Shown one piece after another: positions 1-9,459 of a stretch of 64,000 nt of DNA. The notes beneath the pieces are model-generated. The model was not told the origin of the DNA, made no database searches, and saw nothing but the letters and a program-made list of their open reading frames with translations. The stretch comes from Microbacterium ureisolvens (lineage in GTDB: Bacteria; Actinomycetota; Actinomycetes; Actinomycetales; Microbacteriaceae), in the NCBI RefSeq assembly GCF_019511645.1, contig NZ_JAEUAX010000001.1, forward strand, positions 248,001 to 312,000, read 5' to 3'. Positions within the stretch are counted from its first letter, which is position 1, and each line of letters begins with the position of its first letter. The translations under genes were made by a program, and so were the position numbers.

Positions 1-1
1 C

Positions 2-694
2 CTGCCGCAGGCCTATGACGGGTGGCCGCGCTCGGTCATCGCCGTCGCCGACGACGACGAGTCGAAGACATCGAGCATCATGGTTCTGACCCAGCAGGAC
101 CAGTGGTCCGACTACAAGCTGTCGTATGTCGGGAGCCTCGAGGCCTCCACCACGCTTCCCGACCTCGCTCCCGCGTACATCGGCGCGCCCCAGGTCGAGC
201 CGGACTCCCCGTTCCTCCTGCTTCCGCCGAACGAGGTCGCCGCCGCGTACGCGGACGTCATCAACAAGGGCGAGGAGAGCGAGTACTACGACCTGTTCGA
301 GGCCGACGGAGACCAGCTCCGCGCCAGCATCGCGGCAGACCGCCAGCGACGACTCGAGGAGTTCAACAAGACGGCGTCGTCGACCGGCAGCCTCGAATTC
401 AGCTCGGCGGCAGGCGCCCAGGCGCCGTTCGCCCTGCAGACGGTGGAGAGCGGCGCGATCGTCGCGGTCAACATCAACGAGATCGACACCGTCAAGCCCA
501 CCAACGCGGACGCCGTGATCAAGGTCGACGGCAATCAGACGGTGAAGACGCTGGCCGGTGTCGACCAGTCGCAGACCGGCTTCGCGACCACGTTCAGCGA
601 CCAGGTGTTCTTCTACGTGCCGGGTCCCGGATCGAACGAGAAGATACGCCTGCTCGGTTACTCGTCCGACATCCTCGATGCGAAGATTCTGTAG
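2..694 (+). CDS. Unknown protein, C-terminal part (5' end outside window)
   Basis: The reading frame is already open at base 2 and runs to a TAG at 692-694, so about 230 C-terminal residues are visible. An ATG at 80 lies inside the open frame and is not needed as a start. The visible part is soluble, acidic and rich in Ala, Asp and Gln. It has alternating beta-prone stretches and a helical, charged middle, and no catalytic motif or membrane segment that I recognise. The next gene overlaps it by one base (TAGTG), so the two are probably translationally coupled. Large extracytoplasmic proteins with this type of tail occur in related genomes, but that assignment is only a guess. Confidence 0.75.
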   Translation: MPQAYDGWPRSVIAVADDDESKTSSIMVLTQQDQWSDYKLSYVGSLEASTTLPDLAPAYIGAPQVEPDSPFLLLPPNEVAAAYADVINKGEESEYYDLFEADGDQLRASIAADRQRRLEEFNKTASSTGSLEFSSAAGAQAPFALQTVESGAIVAVNINEIDTVKPTNADAVIKVDGNQTVKTLAGVDQSQTGFATTFSDQVFFYVPGPGSNEKIRLLGYSSDILDAKIL

Positions 695-1632
695 TGACCG
701 ATCCCACTCTGGGCGCCTCGCTTCGCGGTGCCGTCGACCTGTCCTCCCTCCGCAACCGCCCTGCGCCCGTCGCGCCGGGTGAGGAGGCGCCCGCCGGAGC
801 CGGCGTGGCCGTCCCGTCGCTCGTCCTGGATGTCACCGACGAGACGTTCCCGCAGGTGCTCGAGCTCTCTCGCACCGTTCCCGTGGTCGTCGACCTCTGG
901 GCCGAGTGGTGCGGGCCCTGCAAACAGCTGAGCCCGATCCTCGAGAAGGTCGTGCTCGAGCTCGGCGGCCGCGTCGTGCTGGCCAAGGTCGATGTCGATG
1001 CGAACCCGCAGCTGTCGCAGGCATTCCGCGCGCAGTCCATCCCGATGGTCGTCGCCCTCGTCGCGGGCCAGCCGGTGCCGATGTTCACCGGCGCCGTGCC
1101 CGAGCAGCAGGTGCGCGAGGTGTTCGCCCAGCTGCTGCAGCTCGCGGCCCAGAACGGCGTCACCGGCTCCGCCGCGGTCGACGGGGACGCTCCGCAGGAG
1201 GCCCCCGCCGAGCCGCCCCTGCCTCCGCTTCACGCTGAGGCGTTCGCGGCGATCGAGGAGGGCGACTACGCCCGCGCTATCGCTGCGTACGAGAAGGCCC
1301 TTCTCGAGAACCCTCGCGATGCCGAGGCGCGCGCCGGTCTCGGCCAGGTGCGCCTGCTCGACCGGGTGCAGGGCCTTGATCTGCAGGCCGCTCGTGCGGC
1401 CGCGGCATCCTCCCCTCAGGATGTGGCAGCGCAGTTCGCGGTGGCCGATCTCGACCTCGCCGGCGGGCACGTCGACGATGCCTTCGCGCGCCTGCTGGAC
1501 CTGTTCGCCCAGCTTCCCGCGGACGAGCGCACCCCGGTGCGCGAGCGGCTGCTCGAGCTGTTCGCGCTCGTGGGCGATGCCGACCCCCGCGTGATAGCGG
1601 CCCGGGGCCGCCTCGCCTCGCTGCTCTTCTGA
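694..1632 (+). CDS. YbbN/CnoX-like thioredoxin-TPR protein
   Basis: A 312-residue protein with a thioredoxin fold at about residues 45-145 carrying WCGPC (cysteines 73 and 76), followed by a tetratricopeptide-like helical half (about 175-312). This is the layout of YbbN/CnoX, which acts as a redox-active co-chaperone holding clients for the chaperone machinery. Many actinobacterial homologues keep the CGPC pair as here. I chose the GTG at 694 because it overlaps the upstream stop by one base; the frame is open further upstream but there it overlaps the preceding gene. It converges on glgB across an imperfect hairpin. Confidence 0.85.
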   Translation: MTDPTLGASLRGAVDLSSLRNRPAPVAPGEEAPAGAGVAVPSLVLDVTDETFPQVLELSRTVPVVVDLWAEWCGPCKQLSPILEKVVLELGGRVVLAKVDVDANPQLSQAFRAQSIPMVVALVAGQPVPMFTGAVPEQQVREVFAQLLQLAAQNGVTGSAAVDGDAPQEAPAEPPLPPLHAEAFAAIEEGDYARAIAAYEKALLENPRDAEARAGLGQVRLLDRVQGLDLQAARAAAASSPQDVAAQFAVADLDLAGGHVDDAFARLLDLFAQLPADERTPVRERLLELFALVGDADPRVIAARGRLASLLF

Positions 1633-1666
1633 GCAACCCCTACGCCGGCGCCACGACCGTCTTCCG

Positions 1667-1705
1667 AACGAGGGCCCCGGGGACCTGTAACCCGGAGCCC
1701 TCGTT
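1667..1705. terminator. Bidirectional hairpin between convergent genes
   Basis: AACGAGGGCCCCGGG (1667-1681) pairs with CCCGGAGCCCTCGTT (1691-1705) over 15 positions with one mismatch and a 9-base loop. It sits between the ends of the thioredoxin/TPR gene and glgB. There is no T-run, as is common for GC-rich actinobacterial terminators. Confidence 0.7.
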
Positions 1706-1721
1706 GCGCGTGTGACGGCTC

Positions 1722-3899
1722 TCAGCCCTGTGTCGGTGAGGGGATGTGCGCGCCCGTCCGGTGGCGCAGCCACAGCACGCCCAGCGGCGGCAGCACAAGA
1801 GACGCGCGCCCGCCGGCGCCCGCGTGGACCACGCCGAGGTTGCCTACGCCCGACCCGCCGTAGACCTGCGCGTCGGTGTTGAGGATCTCGTCCCACACGC
1901 CGGTCTCGGGCAGATCCAGCTCGAAAGACGAGATCGGGTTGCCGGAGAAGTTCGCGGCGACGACGATCGTGTTGCCGTGCCAGTCGCGTCGCGCGAACGA
2001 GATCACATTGGGGTTCCACCTCGGTGCGCCCAGCCTCGTGAACGCCGCGCCGTCGCTGTCGCGCGCCCACAGCGCGGAGTGCTCGCGGTAGATGCGGTTG
2101 AGCGCCCCGACGAACTGCTGGAGCTGGGCGTGGGTCGGCTGATCGAGCAGCCACCAGTCGAGGGAGCGGCCCTCGGACCACTCCGAGAGCTGCCCGAACT
2201 CCTGGCCCATGAACAGCAGCTGCTTGCCCGGGTGCCCCCACATGTACGCGAGGAAGGCGCGCATGTTCGCCAGCTTCTGCCAGTGATCGCCGGGCATGCG
2301 GGAGAAGAGGCTGCCCTTCCCGTGCACGACCTCGTCGTGGCTGATGGGCAGGACGTAGTTCTCGCTGAATGCGTAGACGAACGAGAACGACAGCTCCCCC
2401 TCGTGATGCGAACGGTAGATCGGATCACGCTTGATGTACTGGAGCGAGTCGTTCATCCAGCCCATGTTCCACTTGAACCCGAAGCCGAGGCCGGCCTGGT
2501 TCGTCGGGGCCGTGACCCCGGGGAAGCTCGTGGACTCCTCCGCGATCATCGCGATACCGGGGTAGCGCTTGTACGCCGTGGCGTTGACCTCCTGGAGGAA
2601 GCGGATCGCCTCGAGGTTCTCGCGTCCGCCGTGCACGTTGGGCGCCCACTCGCCTTCCTCGCGGGAGTAGTCGAGGTACAGCATCGATGCCACGGCGTCC
2701 ACGCGGAGACCGTCGACGTGGAACTCCTCGAACCAGTACAGCGCGTTCGCGACGAGGAAGTTGCGGACCTCGTTGCGGCCGTAGTCGAAGATGTAGGTGC
2801 CCCAGTCGCGGTGCTCACCGCGTCGCGGGTCGGCGTGCTCGTACAGCGGCTCGCCGTCGAAGCGGGCCAGGGCGAAGGAGTCCTTCGGGAAATGCCCCGG
2901 GACCCAGTCCATGATGACCCCGATGCCGGCCTGGTGGAGCCGGTCGATGAGGTACCGGAGGTCGTCGGGATGCCCGAATCGACTGGTCGGCGCGTAGTAC
3001 CCGGTGACCTGGTACCCCCACGACCCGCCGAACGGATGCTCGGCGAGCGGGAGGAACTCGACGTGCGTGAAACCCTGAGCGCCGACGTAGTCGATGATCT
3101 GGTCGGCGGCGTCGCGGTACGACAGCCCCTGACGCCACGACCCCAGGTGCAGTTCGTACACCGACATCGGCCGTGACACGGGCGTCGACGTGGCACGCTG
3201 CGCGAGCCACGCGGCATCCCCCCACGCGTACGAGGAACGGACGACGACGGATGCCGTGGCCGGCGGCACCTCGGCGAAGCGGGCCATCGGGTCTGCCTTG
3301 AGCACCCACGCGCCGTTACGCCCGCGGAGCTCGAACTTGTAGGTCGTGCCCTGACCGAGGCCGGGGATGAACAGTTCCCACACACCGCTCGCGCCCATCG
3401 AGCGCATCGCGTGACCCTGACCGTCCCAGCCGTTGAAGTCGCCCACCACGCGCACGGCGCGGGCGTTGGGCGCCCACACGGTGAACGCGGTTCCCATGGA
3501 GCCGTCGTGCTCCCGCTCGTGCGCGCCGAGAACGCGCCACAGCTCCTCGTGGCGTCCCTCGCCGATCAGGTGGAGGTCGAGCTCGCCGATCGTGGGGGAG
3601 TGGCGGTAAGGGTCGTCCGCGGTGAAGTCCGGGCCCTCGGCGTAGGTGGTGAGCAGCTCGTACCGGGTCAAGACTCCGGCGCGGGTGCCCTCCCAGATCC
3701 CGCTGCGCACGTGCTCGAGCGGCACCCGCGTGCCGTCGGCGAACACCGCGGTGACACTGCGCGCAAGGGGTCGCCGGGCGCGCACGATCCAGGTCGGGGT
3801 GCCCTCGGCGTCCGAGTCGGGATGGATGCCGAGCACGGAGTGGGGATCATGGTGCGAGCCCGTCGCGACGGCATCGAGGATCTGGTCGGCGGGCGTCAT
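1722..3899 (-). CDS. glgB: 1,4-alpha-glucan branching enzyme GlgB
   Basis: A 725-residue GH13 enzyme that makes alpha-1,6 branches in glycogen or the GlgE-derived glucan. After an N-terminal CBM48 region (GDFNGWDGQG near residue 150) the catalytic barrel shows DGLRVDAVAS (nucleophile Asp near residue 400), MIAEES (acid/base Glu near 455) and LPISHDEVVHGKGS. The ATG at 3899 overlaps the glgE stop as ATGA, so I preferred it over an upstream GTG at 3974 that lies inside glgE. In the GlgE pathway, GlgB branches the linear alpha-1,4 chains elongated by GlgE, which matches this gene pair. Confidence 0.96.
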   Translation of the reverse strand: MTPADQILDAVATGSHHDPHSVLGIHPDSDAEGTPTWIVRARRPLARSVTAVFADGTRVPLEHVRSGIWEGTRAGVLTRYELLTTYAEGPDFTADDPYRHSPTIGELDLHLIGEGRHEELWRVLGAHEREHDGSMGTAFTVWAPNARAVRVVGDFNGWDGQGHAMRSMGASGVWELFIPGLGQGTTYKFELRGRNGAWVLKADPMARFAEVPPATASVVVRSSYAWGDAAWLAQRATSTPVSRPMSVYELHLGSWRQGLSYRDAADQIIDYVGAQGFTHVEFLPLAEHPFGGSWGYQVTGYYAPTSRFGHPDDLRYLIDRLHQAGIGVIMDWVPGHFPKDSFALARFDGEPLYEHADPRRGEHRDWGTYIFDYGRNEVRNFLVANALYWFEEFHVDGLRVDAVASMLYLDYSREEGEWAPNVHGGRENLEAIRFLQEVNATAYKRYPGIAMIAEESTSFPGVTAPTNQAGLGFGFKWNMGWMNDSLQYIKRDPIYRSHHEGELSFSFVYAFSENYVLPISHDEVVHGKGSLFSRMPGDHWQKLANMRAFLAYMWGHPGKQLLFMGQEFGQLSEWSEGRSLDWWLLDQPTHAQLQQFVGALNRIYREHSALWARDSDGAAFTRLGAPRWNPNVISFARRDWHGNTIVVAANFSGNPISSFELDLPETGVWDEILNTDAQVYGGSGVGNLGVVHAGAGGRASLVLPPLGVLWLRHRTGAHIPSPTQG

Positions 3900-5980
3900 C
3901 GGGACTCCTTCACATGGAGGATGTGGACCGGTTCGGTGAACGCGTCGAGCATCACGTAGTTGTGATCGGACCACGTCCAGCGCGCGCCGGTGACGAGGTC
4001 CTCTACCTCGTACGGCGTCCCCGGCTCGACGCCCCAGACGCGGGTGTCGAGGTGCACCATCGTCTGACGCACCGAGTGGGGATCGGTGTTGACGACCACG
4101 ATGATCGTGTCGCTGCGGCCGTCGGGGGAGAGTGCGGCGTCGAGATGCTTGGTGTAGACGAGGATCGCGTCGTCGTCGCTCCAGTGGACGCTCAGGTTGC
4201 GCAGCTGCCGTAGCGCCGGGTGCGCGCGCCGAATCTCGTTGAGGCGGGCCAGGAACGGCGCGAGAGAATCGCCTCGCTCGATCGCGCCGGCCCAGTCACG
4301 GAACTTGTACTCGTACTTCTCGTTGTCGATGTTCTCTTCGGAACCGGGTCGAGCCACGTTCTCGAACAACTCGTACCCGGCGTACACGCCGTACGTCGGC
4401 GCGGCCGTCGCGGCGATCGCCGCCCGGATGACGTAGGCCGGCCGCCCCCCGAACTGCAGGAACTCCGTGAGGATGTCATGCGTGTTGACGAAGAGGTTCG
4501 GCCGCATGAAGTCCGCCGTGTCATGCGCCACCGACGAGAGGAACTCCTCCAGCTCGCGTTTGGTGTTTCGCCACGTGAAGTACGAGTAGCTCTGCTGGAA
4601 GCCGACGGCCGCGAGACTCTGCATGACGGCCGGTCGGGTGAACGCCTCCGAGAGGAAGATCGCATCGGGGTGCTCGGCGTTCACGGTCGCGATCAGCCAC
4701 TCCCAGAACTGGAGGGGCTTGGTGTGCGGGTTGTCGACGCGGAAGATCTTGACACCCTGCGAGATCCAGTGCCGGACCACTCGAAGCACCTCGGCGTAGA
4801 TACCCGCCGGATCGATGTCGAAGTTGATGGGGTAGATGTCCTGGTACTTCTTCGGCGGGTTCTCCGCGTAGGCGATCGAGCCGTCGGGAAGCGTCGTGAA
4901 CCACTCCGGGTGCTCCGTCACCCAAGGGTGATCGGGCGATGCCTGAAGGGCGAGGTCGAGAGCGACCTCGAGGCCGAGTCGCTCGGCTGCGCGGACGAAC
5001 GCTCGGAAATCGGCGGCCGAGCCGAGTTCGGGATGGATGGCATCGTGGCCCCCTTCCGCCGCCCCGATCGCGTACGGCGATCCGGGATCGCCGGGCAGCG
5101 CATCCAGTGTGTTGTTGCGCCCCTTCCGGTTGGTCTGCCCGATCGGATGGATGGGCGGCAGGTAGGCGACGTCGAACCCCATCTCCGCGACCGCGGGCAG
5201 GCGCTTGGCGGCCGTGCGGAATGTGCCGCTCTTCACCGTGCCGTCCAGGAGTCGACGGGCGCCCTCCGAGCGCGGGAAGAACTCGTACCAGGCCCCGACG
5301 CCGGCCCGCTCGCGTTCGACGAGCAGTTCCCTGTCGTCGCCGATGGTGACGAGCGACATCAGCGGTCGCTGGTGGAAGTACCGCGCGATGGCCGGGTCCT
5401 CGACGATCGACAGCGCCGCGGCGTCGTCGACCTGGGCGTCGCGCAGGGACGCGGCCGCGTCGACCAGTGCCTCGCGCTCGGCTGCGGGACGCCCCCTCTC
5501 GGCACCGGCCCGTTCGAACAGGCGGGCGCCCATCTCGCGCATGAGCGGCGCATCCACGCCCGCAGCGATCTTGAGTGATGCGGCGTGCTCCCACGTGGCG
5601 AAGTCATCGCCGAACGACTCGAACCGGAAGCGCCAGATGCCCTGCTCGAGCAGGGCCACCTCGGTGCGCCACCGGTCCAGGCCGTCCTCGAGGGGCTCGA
5701 GGCGATGCAGCGATTCGTCGCCCGATGGCGAGAACAGCCGCACCTGCACGCCGATGCGGTCGTGCCCTTCCCGGAACGACGTCACGCCGAACGGCACGAC
5801 CTCTCCGACGAAGGCCTTGGGTCGGTAATCACCCCACGGAACGGCGGGTGAGGGCTGGGCGAGCGGAATGCGCCGCGCTCGGGTGTCGGTCTCCGCCTGC
5901 CAGGCCTGAGCCTTGCGGACAGGGAGGGCAGAGGCGCTCCGCCACGGACGGGAGCGCACGGAGCGCGTCTTCGTGACCAC
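3896..5980 (-). CDS. glgE: Alpha-1,4-glucan:maltose-1-phosphate maltosyltransferase GlgE
   Basis: A 694-residue GH13_3 enzyme that extends alpha-glucan using maltose 1-phosphate. The family features are the long N-terminal domain (PKAFVGEVVPFGVTSFREGHD), PPIHPIGQTNRKGRNN, FRVDNPHTKPLQFWEWL with the nucleophile Asp near residue 414, and FLSEAF with the acid/base Glu near 442. It overlaps glgB by 4 bases, so the two are translationally coupled. The GTG start is supported by a TAGGTT box ending 6 bases before it (leaderless arrangement). TreS and the maltokinase that supply maltose 1-phosphate in known pathways are not in this window. Confidence 0.95.
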   Translation of the reverse strand: MVTKTRSVRSRPWRSASALPVRKAQAWQAETDTRARRIPLAQPSPAVPWGDYRPKAFVGEVVPFGVTSFREGHDRIGVQVRLFSPSGDESLHRLEPLEDGLDRWRTEVALLEQGIWRFRFESFGDDFATWEHAASLKIAAGVDAPLMREMGARLFERAGAERGRPAAEREALVDAAASLRDAQVDDAAALSIVEDPAIARYFHQRPLMSLVTIGDDRELLVERERAGVGAWYEFFPRSEGARRLLDGTVKSGTFRTAAKRLPAVAEMGFDVAYLPPIHPIGQTNRKGRNNTLDALPGDPGSPYAIGAAEGGHDAIHPELGSAADFRAFVRAAERLGLEVALDLALQASPDHPWVTEHPEWFTTLPDGSIAYAENPPKKYQDIYPINFDIDPAGIYAEVLRVVRHWISQGVKIFRVDNPHTKPLQFWEWLIATVNAEHPDAIFLSEAFTRPAVMQSLAAVGFQQSYSYFTWRNTKRELEEFLSSVAHDTADFMRPNLFVNTHDILTEFLQFGGRPAYVIRAAIAATAAPTYGVYAGYELFENVARPGSEENIDNEKYEYKFRDWAGAIERGDSLAPFLARLNEIRRAHPALRQLRNLSVHWSDDDAILVYTKHLDAALSPDGRSDTIIVVVNTDPHSVRQTMVHLDTRVWGVEPGTPYEVEDLVTGARWTWSDHNYVMLDAFTEPVHILHVKESR

Positions 5981-5986
5981 GACTCG

Positions 5987-5992
5987 AACCTA
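5987..5992 (-). promoter_or_regulatory. Leaderless -10 box of glgE
   Basis: TAGGTT ends 6 bases before the glgE GTG and no Shine-Dalgarno sequence is present. This suggests transcription starts at the start codon. Confidence 0.5.
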
Positions 5993-6056
5993 TCGCGCGT
6001 CCGAGCGGGATGACAGCGACGCGACGCGGCGCCGCGATTCGGTCGGCGTTTCCGCG

Positions 6057-8141
6057 TCACTCGGCACGGAAGAGACGCATCGAGGTTCCGGCGAGGGACA
6101 CGATGTCTCCGGGTGCGAACGACTCCGCCCCCGCGGACGGCTTCTCGTCGGCGCTCGACCACAGCGAGACGTAGCGCGCCACGCCCTCCACATCGGGGAG
6201 CGTGACCTCGATCGGCCGCTCGGTGCCGTGCACCATGAGCAGCACCCGGTTGAAGCTCTCGAACTCGGGCGTCGACGCGGCCACGTACTGCAGAGTGCGG
6301 TGCGAGGGATCGGTCCACCGCTCGATCGACATCGTCGCGCCGTGCTCGTCGTACCACTCCATGACGGATGCCGAGGGCGTGCGCTCGCCGAGCCGCGCGA
6401 AGCGGCTGGGACGCAGGGCCGGGTTCTCACGACGCAGGCGCAGCAGGTGGCGCACGTGGGCGTACAGATCCTGCTGCCATGGCGCGTGCTCCCACGACAG
6501 CCACGTCAGGACAGAGTCATGGCAGTACGCGTTGTTGTTCCCGCGCTGGGTGCGAGCGAACTCGTCACCGGCGGTCAGCATGGGCACACCGGCCGACAGC
6601 AGCAGCGTGCCCAGGAGGTTGCGCATGGCCTTGCGCCTGGTCGCGAGGATGCGCTCGTCGTCGGTCGGGCCCTCTGCGCCGTGGTTGAAGGAGCGGTTGG
6701 TGTCCGCGCCGTCGCGGTTCTGCTCGCCGTTGCCGAGGTTGTGCTTGACGTCGTACGACACCAGGTCGCGCAGTGTGAAGCCGTCGTGCGCGGTCACGAA
6801 GTTGACGCTTGCGAGCGGACCGCGGGCGTCGGCGAACGTGTTCGCGGAACCCGCGAGGCGGTTCGCGAAGCCGCCGATGCCGACCGGCGAGGTGGACGCT
6901 CGACGTGCGTAGTCGACGTCGCTCAGCCAGAAGTTGCGGACGCGATCGCGGTAGCGGTCGTTCCACTCGCTCCAGCCCTCGCCGAAGTTGCCGGTCTGCC
7001 ACCCGCCCATGCCGACGTCCCACGGCTCGGCGATCATCTTCACACCCGCGAGTGCGGGGTCGTCGAGGATGGCCCGCAGCAGCGGGTGCGCCGGTGTGAA
7101 CACGTGCCCCGCGTCGCGTCCGAGCGTCGCGGCGAGGTCGAACCGGAAGCCGTCGATCTGCACGTCGTTCGCCCAGTAGCGCAGGGAATCCAGCACCAGG
7201 CGGGCCGCAGCATCCGTCGACGTGTTCACCGAGTTGCCGCAGCCCGTGACGTCGATGTACGCGCCGTCCTGCTGCTGGCGGTAGTAGGCGCGGTTGTCGA
7301 TGCCGCGCAGGCTCGAGCGCGGGCCGCCGATGCCCTCCTCGGCGGTGTGGTTGTAGACCACGTCGAGGATGACCTCGAGCCCGGCCTCGTGCAGCAGCTT
7401 CACCATGCCCTTGAACTCCCGCAGGACCGCCTCAGGACCCTGCCGACGGGCCTCCTCCGTCGCGTAGGCGGCATGCGGGGTGAAGAAGTTCAGCGAGTTG
7501 TAACCCCAGTAGTTCGCGAGCCCGTGCTGGAGCAGCCGTGGTTCGGTCGTGAACGCGTGCACCGGCAGCAGTTCGATGCTCGTGACGCCGAGGTCGAGGA
7601 AATGCCGCACCATCGCGGGGTGGGCCAGGCCCGCGTACGTGCCGCGGAGGGCGCCGGGGACGTCCGGATGCCGCTTCGACATGCCCTTGAGATGACCTTC
7701 GTAGAGCACCGTGCGGTCCATCGGGATGGCGGGCTTCGCGATGCCGCCCCAGTCGAACGATCCCTCGACGACCGCCGAGCGCCAGCCGTCGTACCCGGTG
7801 CGGACGAGTCCCCGCGAGTAGGGTTCGAGCAGGAGGGTTCCGCGGTTGAAGGTGTTGCCCGGGCCGTGCGGCCCGTCGACGCGGATGGCGTACCGCGTGC
7901 CAGGGCGCAGAAGCGGCGTCGTGATCTCCCATACGCCGCCGCCGATCGGCACGAGCGGTTCTGTGGCGGTGATCCAGTCGAGGTCCGTGTCGTCGAACAC
8001 GACGAGGTCGATCGCGTCCGCAGCGTCGGACCAGACGCGCAGGCGTGCGTGTCCGTCGAGGAGCACCACCCCCTGTCCGTCGAGCGTCGGATCGAGCAGA
8101 CCTGCGTCAGGGGGCGAGATGACGGAGACCGGGCTGATCAT
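6057..8141 (-). CDS. glgX: Glycogen debranching protein GlgX
   Basis: A 694-residue GH13 isoamylase-type enzyme that removes alpha-1,6 branches from glycogen or limit dextrins. Visible motifs are DVVYNHTAEE, IDGFRFDLAATLGRD (nucleophile Asp near residue 335), MIAEPWDVGMGGWQ (acid/base Glu near 371) and the family-typical GNNNAYCHDS. An N-terminal CBM48-like region precedes the barrel. I placed the start at the ATG at 8141, because TATGGT ends 7 bases upstream of it. In-frame ATGs at 8159 and 8153 would add a few residues. glgE follows after 76 bases, so the three enzymes form one glucan block although glgE has its own promoter-like box. Confidence 0.93.
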   Translation of the reverse strand: MISPVSVISPPDAGLLDPTLDGQGVVLLDGHARLRVWSDAADAIDLVVFDDTDLDWITATEPLVPIGGGVWEITTPLLRPGTRYAIRVDGPHGPGNTFNRGTLLLEPYSRGLVRTGYDGWRSAVVEGSFDWGGIAKPAIPMDRTVLYEGHLKGMSKRHPDVPGALRGTYAGLAHPAMVRHFLDLGVTSIELLPVHAFTTEPRLLQHGLANYWGYNSLNFFTPHAAYATEEARRQGPEAVLREFKGMVKLLHEAGLEVILDVVYNHTAEEGIGGPRSSLRGIDNRAYYRQQQDGAYIDVTGCGNSVNTSTDAAARLVLDSLRYWANDVQIDGFRFDLAATLGRDAGHVFTPAHPLLRAILDDPALAGVKMIAEPWDVGMGGWQTGNFGEGWSEWNDRYRDRVRNFWLSDVDYARRASTSPVGIGGFANRLAGSANTFADARGPLASVNFVTAHDGFTLRDLVSYDVKHNLGNGEQNRDGADTNRSFNHGAEGPTDDERILATRRKAMRNLLGTLLLSAGVPMLTAGDEFARTQRGNNNAYCHDSVLTWLSWEHAPWQQDLYAHVRHLLRLRRENPALRPSRFARLGERTPSASVMEWYDEHGATMSIERWTDPSHRTLQYVAASTPEFESFNRVLLMVHGTERPIEVTLPDVEGVARYVSLWSSADEKPSAGAESFAPGDIVSLAGTSMRLFRAE

Positions 8142-8148
8142 GCGGACT

Positions 8149-8154
8149 ACCATA
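8149..8154 (-). promoter_or_regulatory. Leaderless -10 box of glgX
   Basis: TATGGT ends 7 bases before the ATG at 8141, with no Shine-Dalgarno sequence between. It overlaps two alternative upstream ATG codons, so if it is real those are not used. Confidence 0.4.
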
Positions 8155-8256
8155 ACCATGGTCCGAGTCGACGGTGTTACGGCACCGGGTCCCACCGGAC
8201 ACGGATCTCGGATGCCGCAGCCGGGCGCTTCCGATCGCGGAGGAGGCGGACGGGTC

Positions 8257-9450
8257 ATGAGCGATTCGCGGATCTATCTCGATCACGCCGCGACAGCGCC
8301 GCTGCGACCCGAGGCGCGCGACGCGTGGATGGACGCGGCGTCGGCCGTCGGCAACGCCTCGTCGATCCACGGCGCCGGCCAGCACGCGCGACGCGTGCTC
8401 GAGGAGGCGCGTGAGCGCCTCGCCGCGGTGGTCGGCGCCGACCCGATCGAGGTCGTGTTCACGTCGGGCGGCACCGAGGCCGTCAACCTCGCCGTCAAGG
8501 GCCTGTGGTGGGCCCGGCGACCGGACGCCGACGCCGTGGTGCTGCCTGACGGCGAACACCACGCGACGCTCGACGCGGTCGAGTGGCTCGAGGCGCAGGG
8601 TGCGCTCCTGCGGCACGCCGGGCTCGACCGCATGGCTCGCATCCGGGTGGACGATTTCGCCGCGGCCCTGCCCGGTGCCGCCCTGGCGACGGCGCTCGTG
8701 GCGAACAACGAAGCCGGGACGGTGAACGACGCGGCCGCGCTGTCGGCGTCCGCCGCAGAGGCGAAGGTGCCGTTGCACCTGGACGCCGTCGCGGCGTTCG
8801 GCCACGTGCCGGTGTCGTTCCGCGACTGGCGGGGCGATTCCCGCGGCCGCGCCGGCCTGGCCGCGTTGAGCGTGTCAGCGCATAAGATCGGCGGGCCGAC
8901 GGGCGTCGGTGCGCTCGTCGTGTCGCGCGGGGCGGAGCTCACCGCGCTCCTGCACGGCGGCGGTCAGGAGCGCCGACTGCGGGCCGGCACGCAGGACGTG
9001 CCCGGCGCGGCAGCCTTCGCGGTCGCCGCGGAGCTCGCGGAGGCGGAGCGCGCGACCGAGGCGGAACGGCTCGCGGTCCTGCGGGAACGACTGGTGCGCG
9101 GCATCCTGAGCTCCATTCCGGGCGCGCAGCTGCTGGGAGATCCGATCGACCGCGTGCCCGGCAACGCCCACGTGCTGTTCCCCGGGGCGTCGGGCGAGAC
9201 CCTGCTGTTCCTTCTCGACATGGCCGGCATCGAGGTCTCCACGGGGTCGGCGTGCCAGGCGGGCGTGCCCGAGCCGTCGCATGTCGTGCTCGCCATGGGG
9301 CGGACGGATGCCGAAGCCCGCCAGGTGCTGCGGTTCACGCTCGGTCGCACCACCGCCGACGCCGACGTCGACGCCGTGCTCGCGGTGCTTCCGGACGTCG
9401 TCGAACGCGCGAAGGCGGCGTCCGGGCCACGGTCAGGCGGGGGTTCGTAG
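8257..9450 (+). CDS. Cysteine desulfurase (IscS/NifS family)
   Basis: A 397-residue PLP enzyme that takes sulfur from cysteine as an enzyme-bound persulfide. It shows YLDHAATAPLRPEA at the N-terminus, the HHAT motif of the PLP site, SAHKIGGPTG with the Schiff-base Lys at 210, and the mobile catalytic loop TGSACQAG with Cys 333. An AGGAGG sequence lies 10 bases before the ATG at 8257. mnmA starts 9 bases after the stop. The likely job here is to supply sulfur for tRNA 2-thiouridine, although general Fe-S supply cannot be excluded. Confidence 0.93.
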   Translation: MSDSRIYLDHAATAPLRPEARDAWMDAASAVGNASSIHGAGQHARRVLEEARERLAAVVGADPIEVVFTSGGTEAVNLAVKGLWWARRPDADAVVLPDGEHHATLDAVEWLEAQGALLRHAGLDRMARIRVDDFAAALPGAALATALVANNEAGTVNDAAALSASAAEAKVPLHLDAVAAFGHVPVSFRDWRGDSRGRAGLAALSVSAHKIGGPTGVGALVVSRGAELTALLHGGGQERRLRAGTQDVPGAAAFAVAAELAEAERATEAERLAVLRERLVRGILSSIPGAQLLGDPIDRVPGNAHVLFPGASGETLLFLLDMAGIEVSTGSACQAGVPEPSHVVLAMGRTDAEARQVLRFTLGRTTADADVDAVLAVLPDVVERAKAASGPRSGGGS

Positions 9451-9453
9451 ACT
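9448..9453 (+). promoter_or_regulatory. Leaderless -10 box of mnmA overlapping a stop codon
   Basis: TAGACT ends 6 bases before the mnmA ATG. Its first three bases are the TAG stop codon of the cysteine desulfurase gene. Confidence 0.5.
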
Positions 9454-9459
9454 GGACCC

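Noticed and set aside
3896-3899. Frameshift between glgE and glgB
   Set aside because: The 4-base ATGA overlap is a normal translational coupling junction. Both proteins are full length.
5913-8414. Long open frame on the plus strand opposite glgX
   Set aside because: It is antisense to a clear GH13 enzyme, has Arg/Val-rich low-complexity composition and no start signal. High GC makes such shadow frames common.
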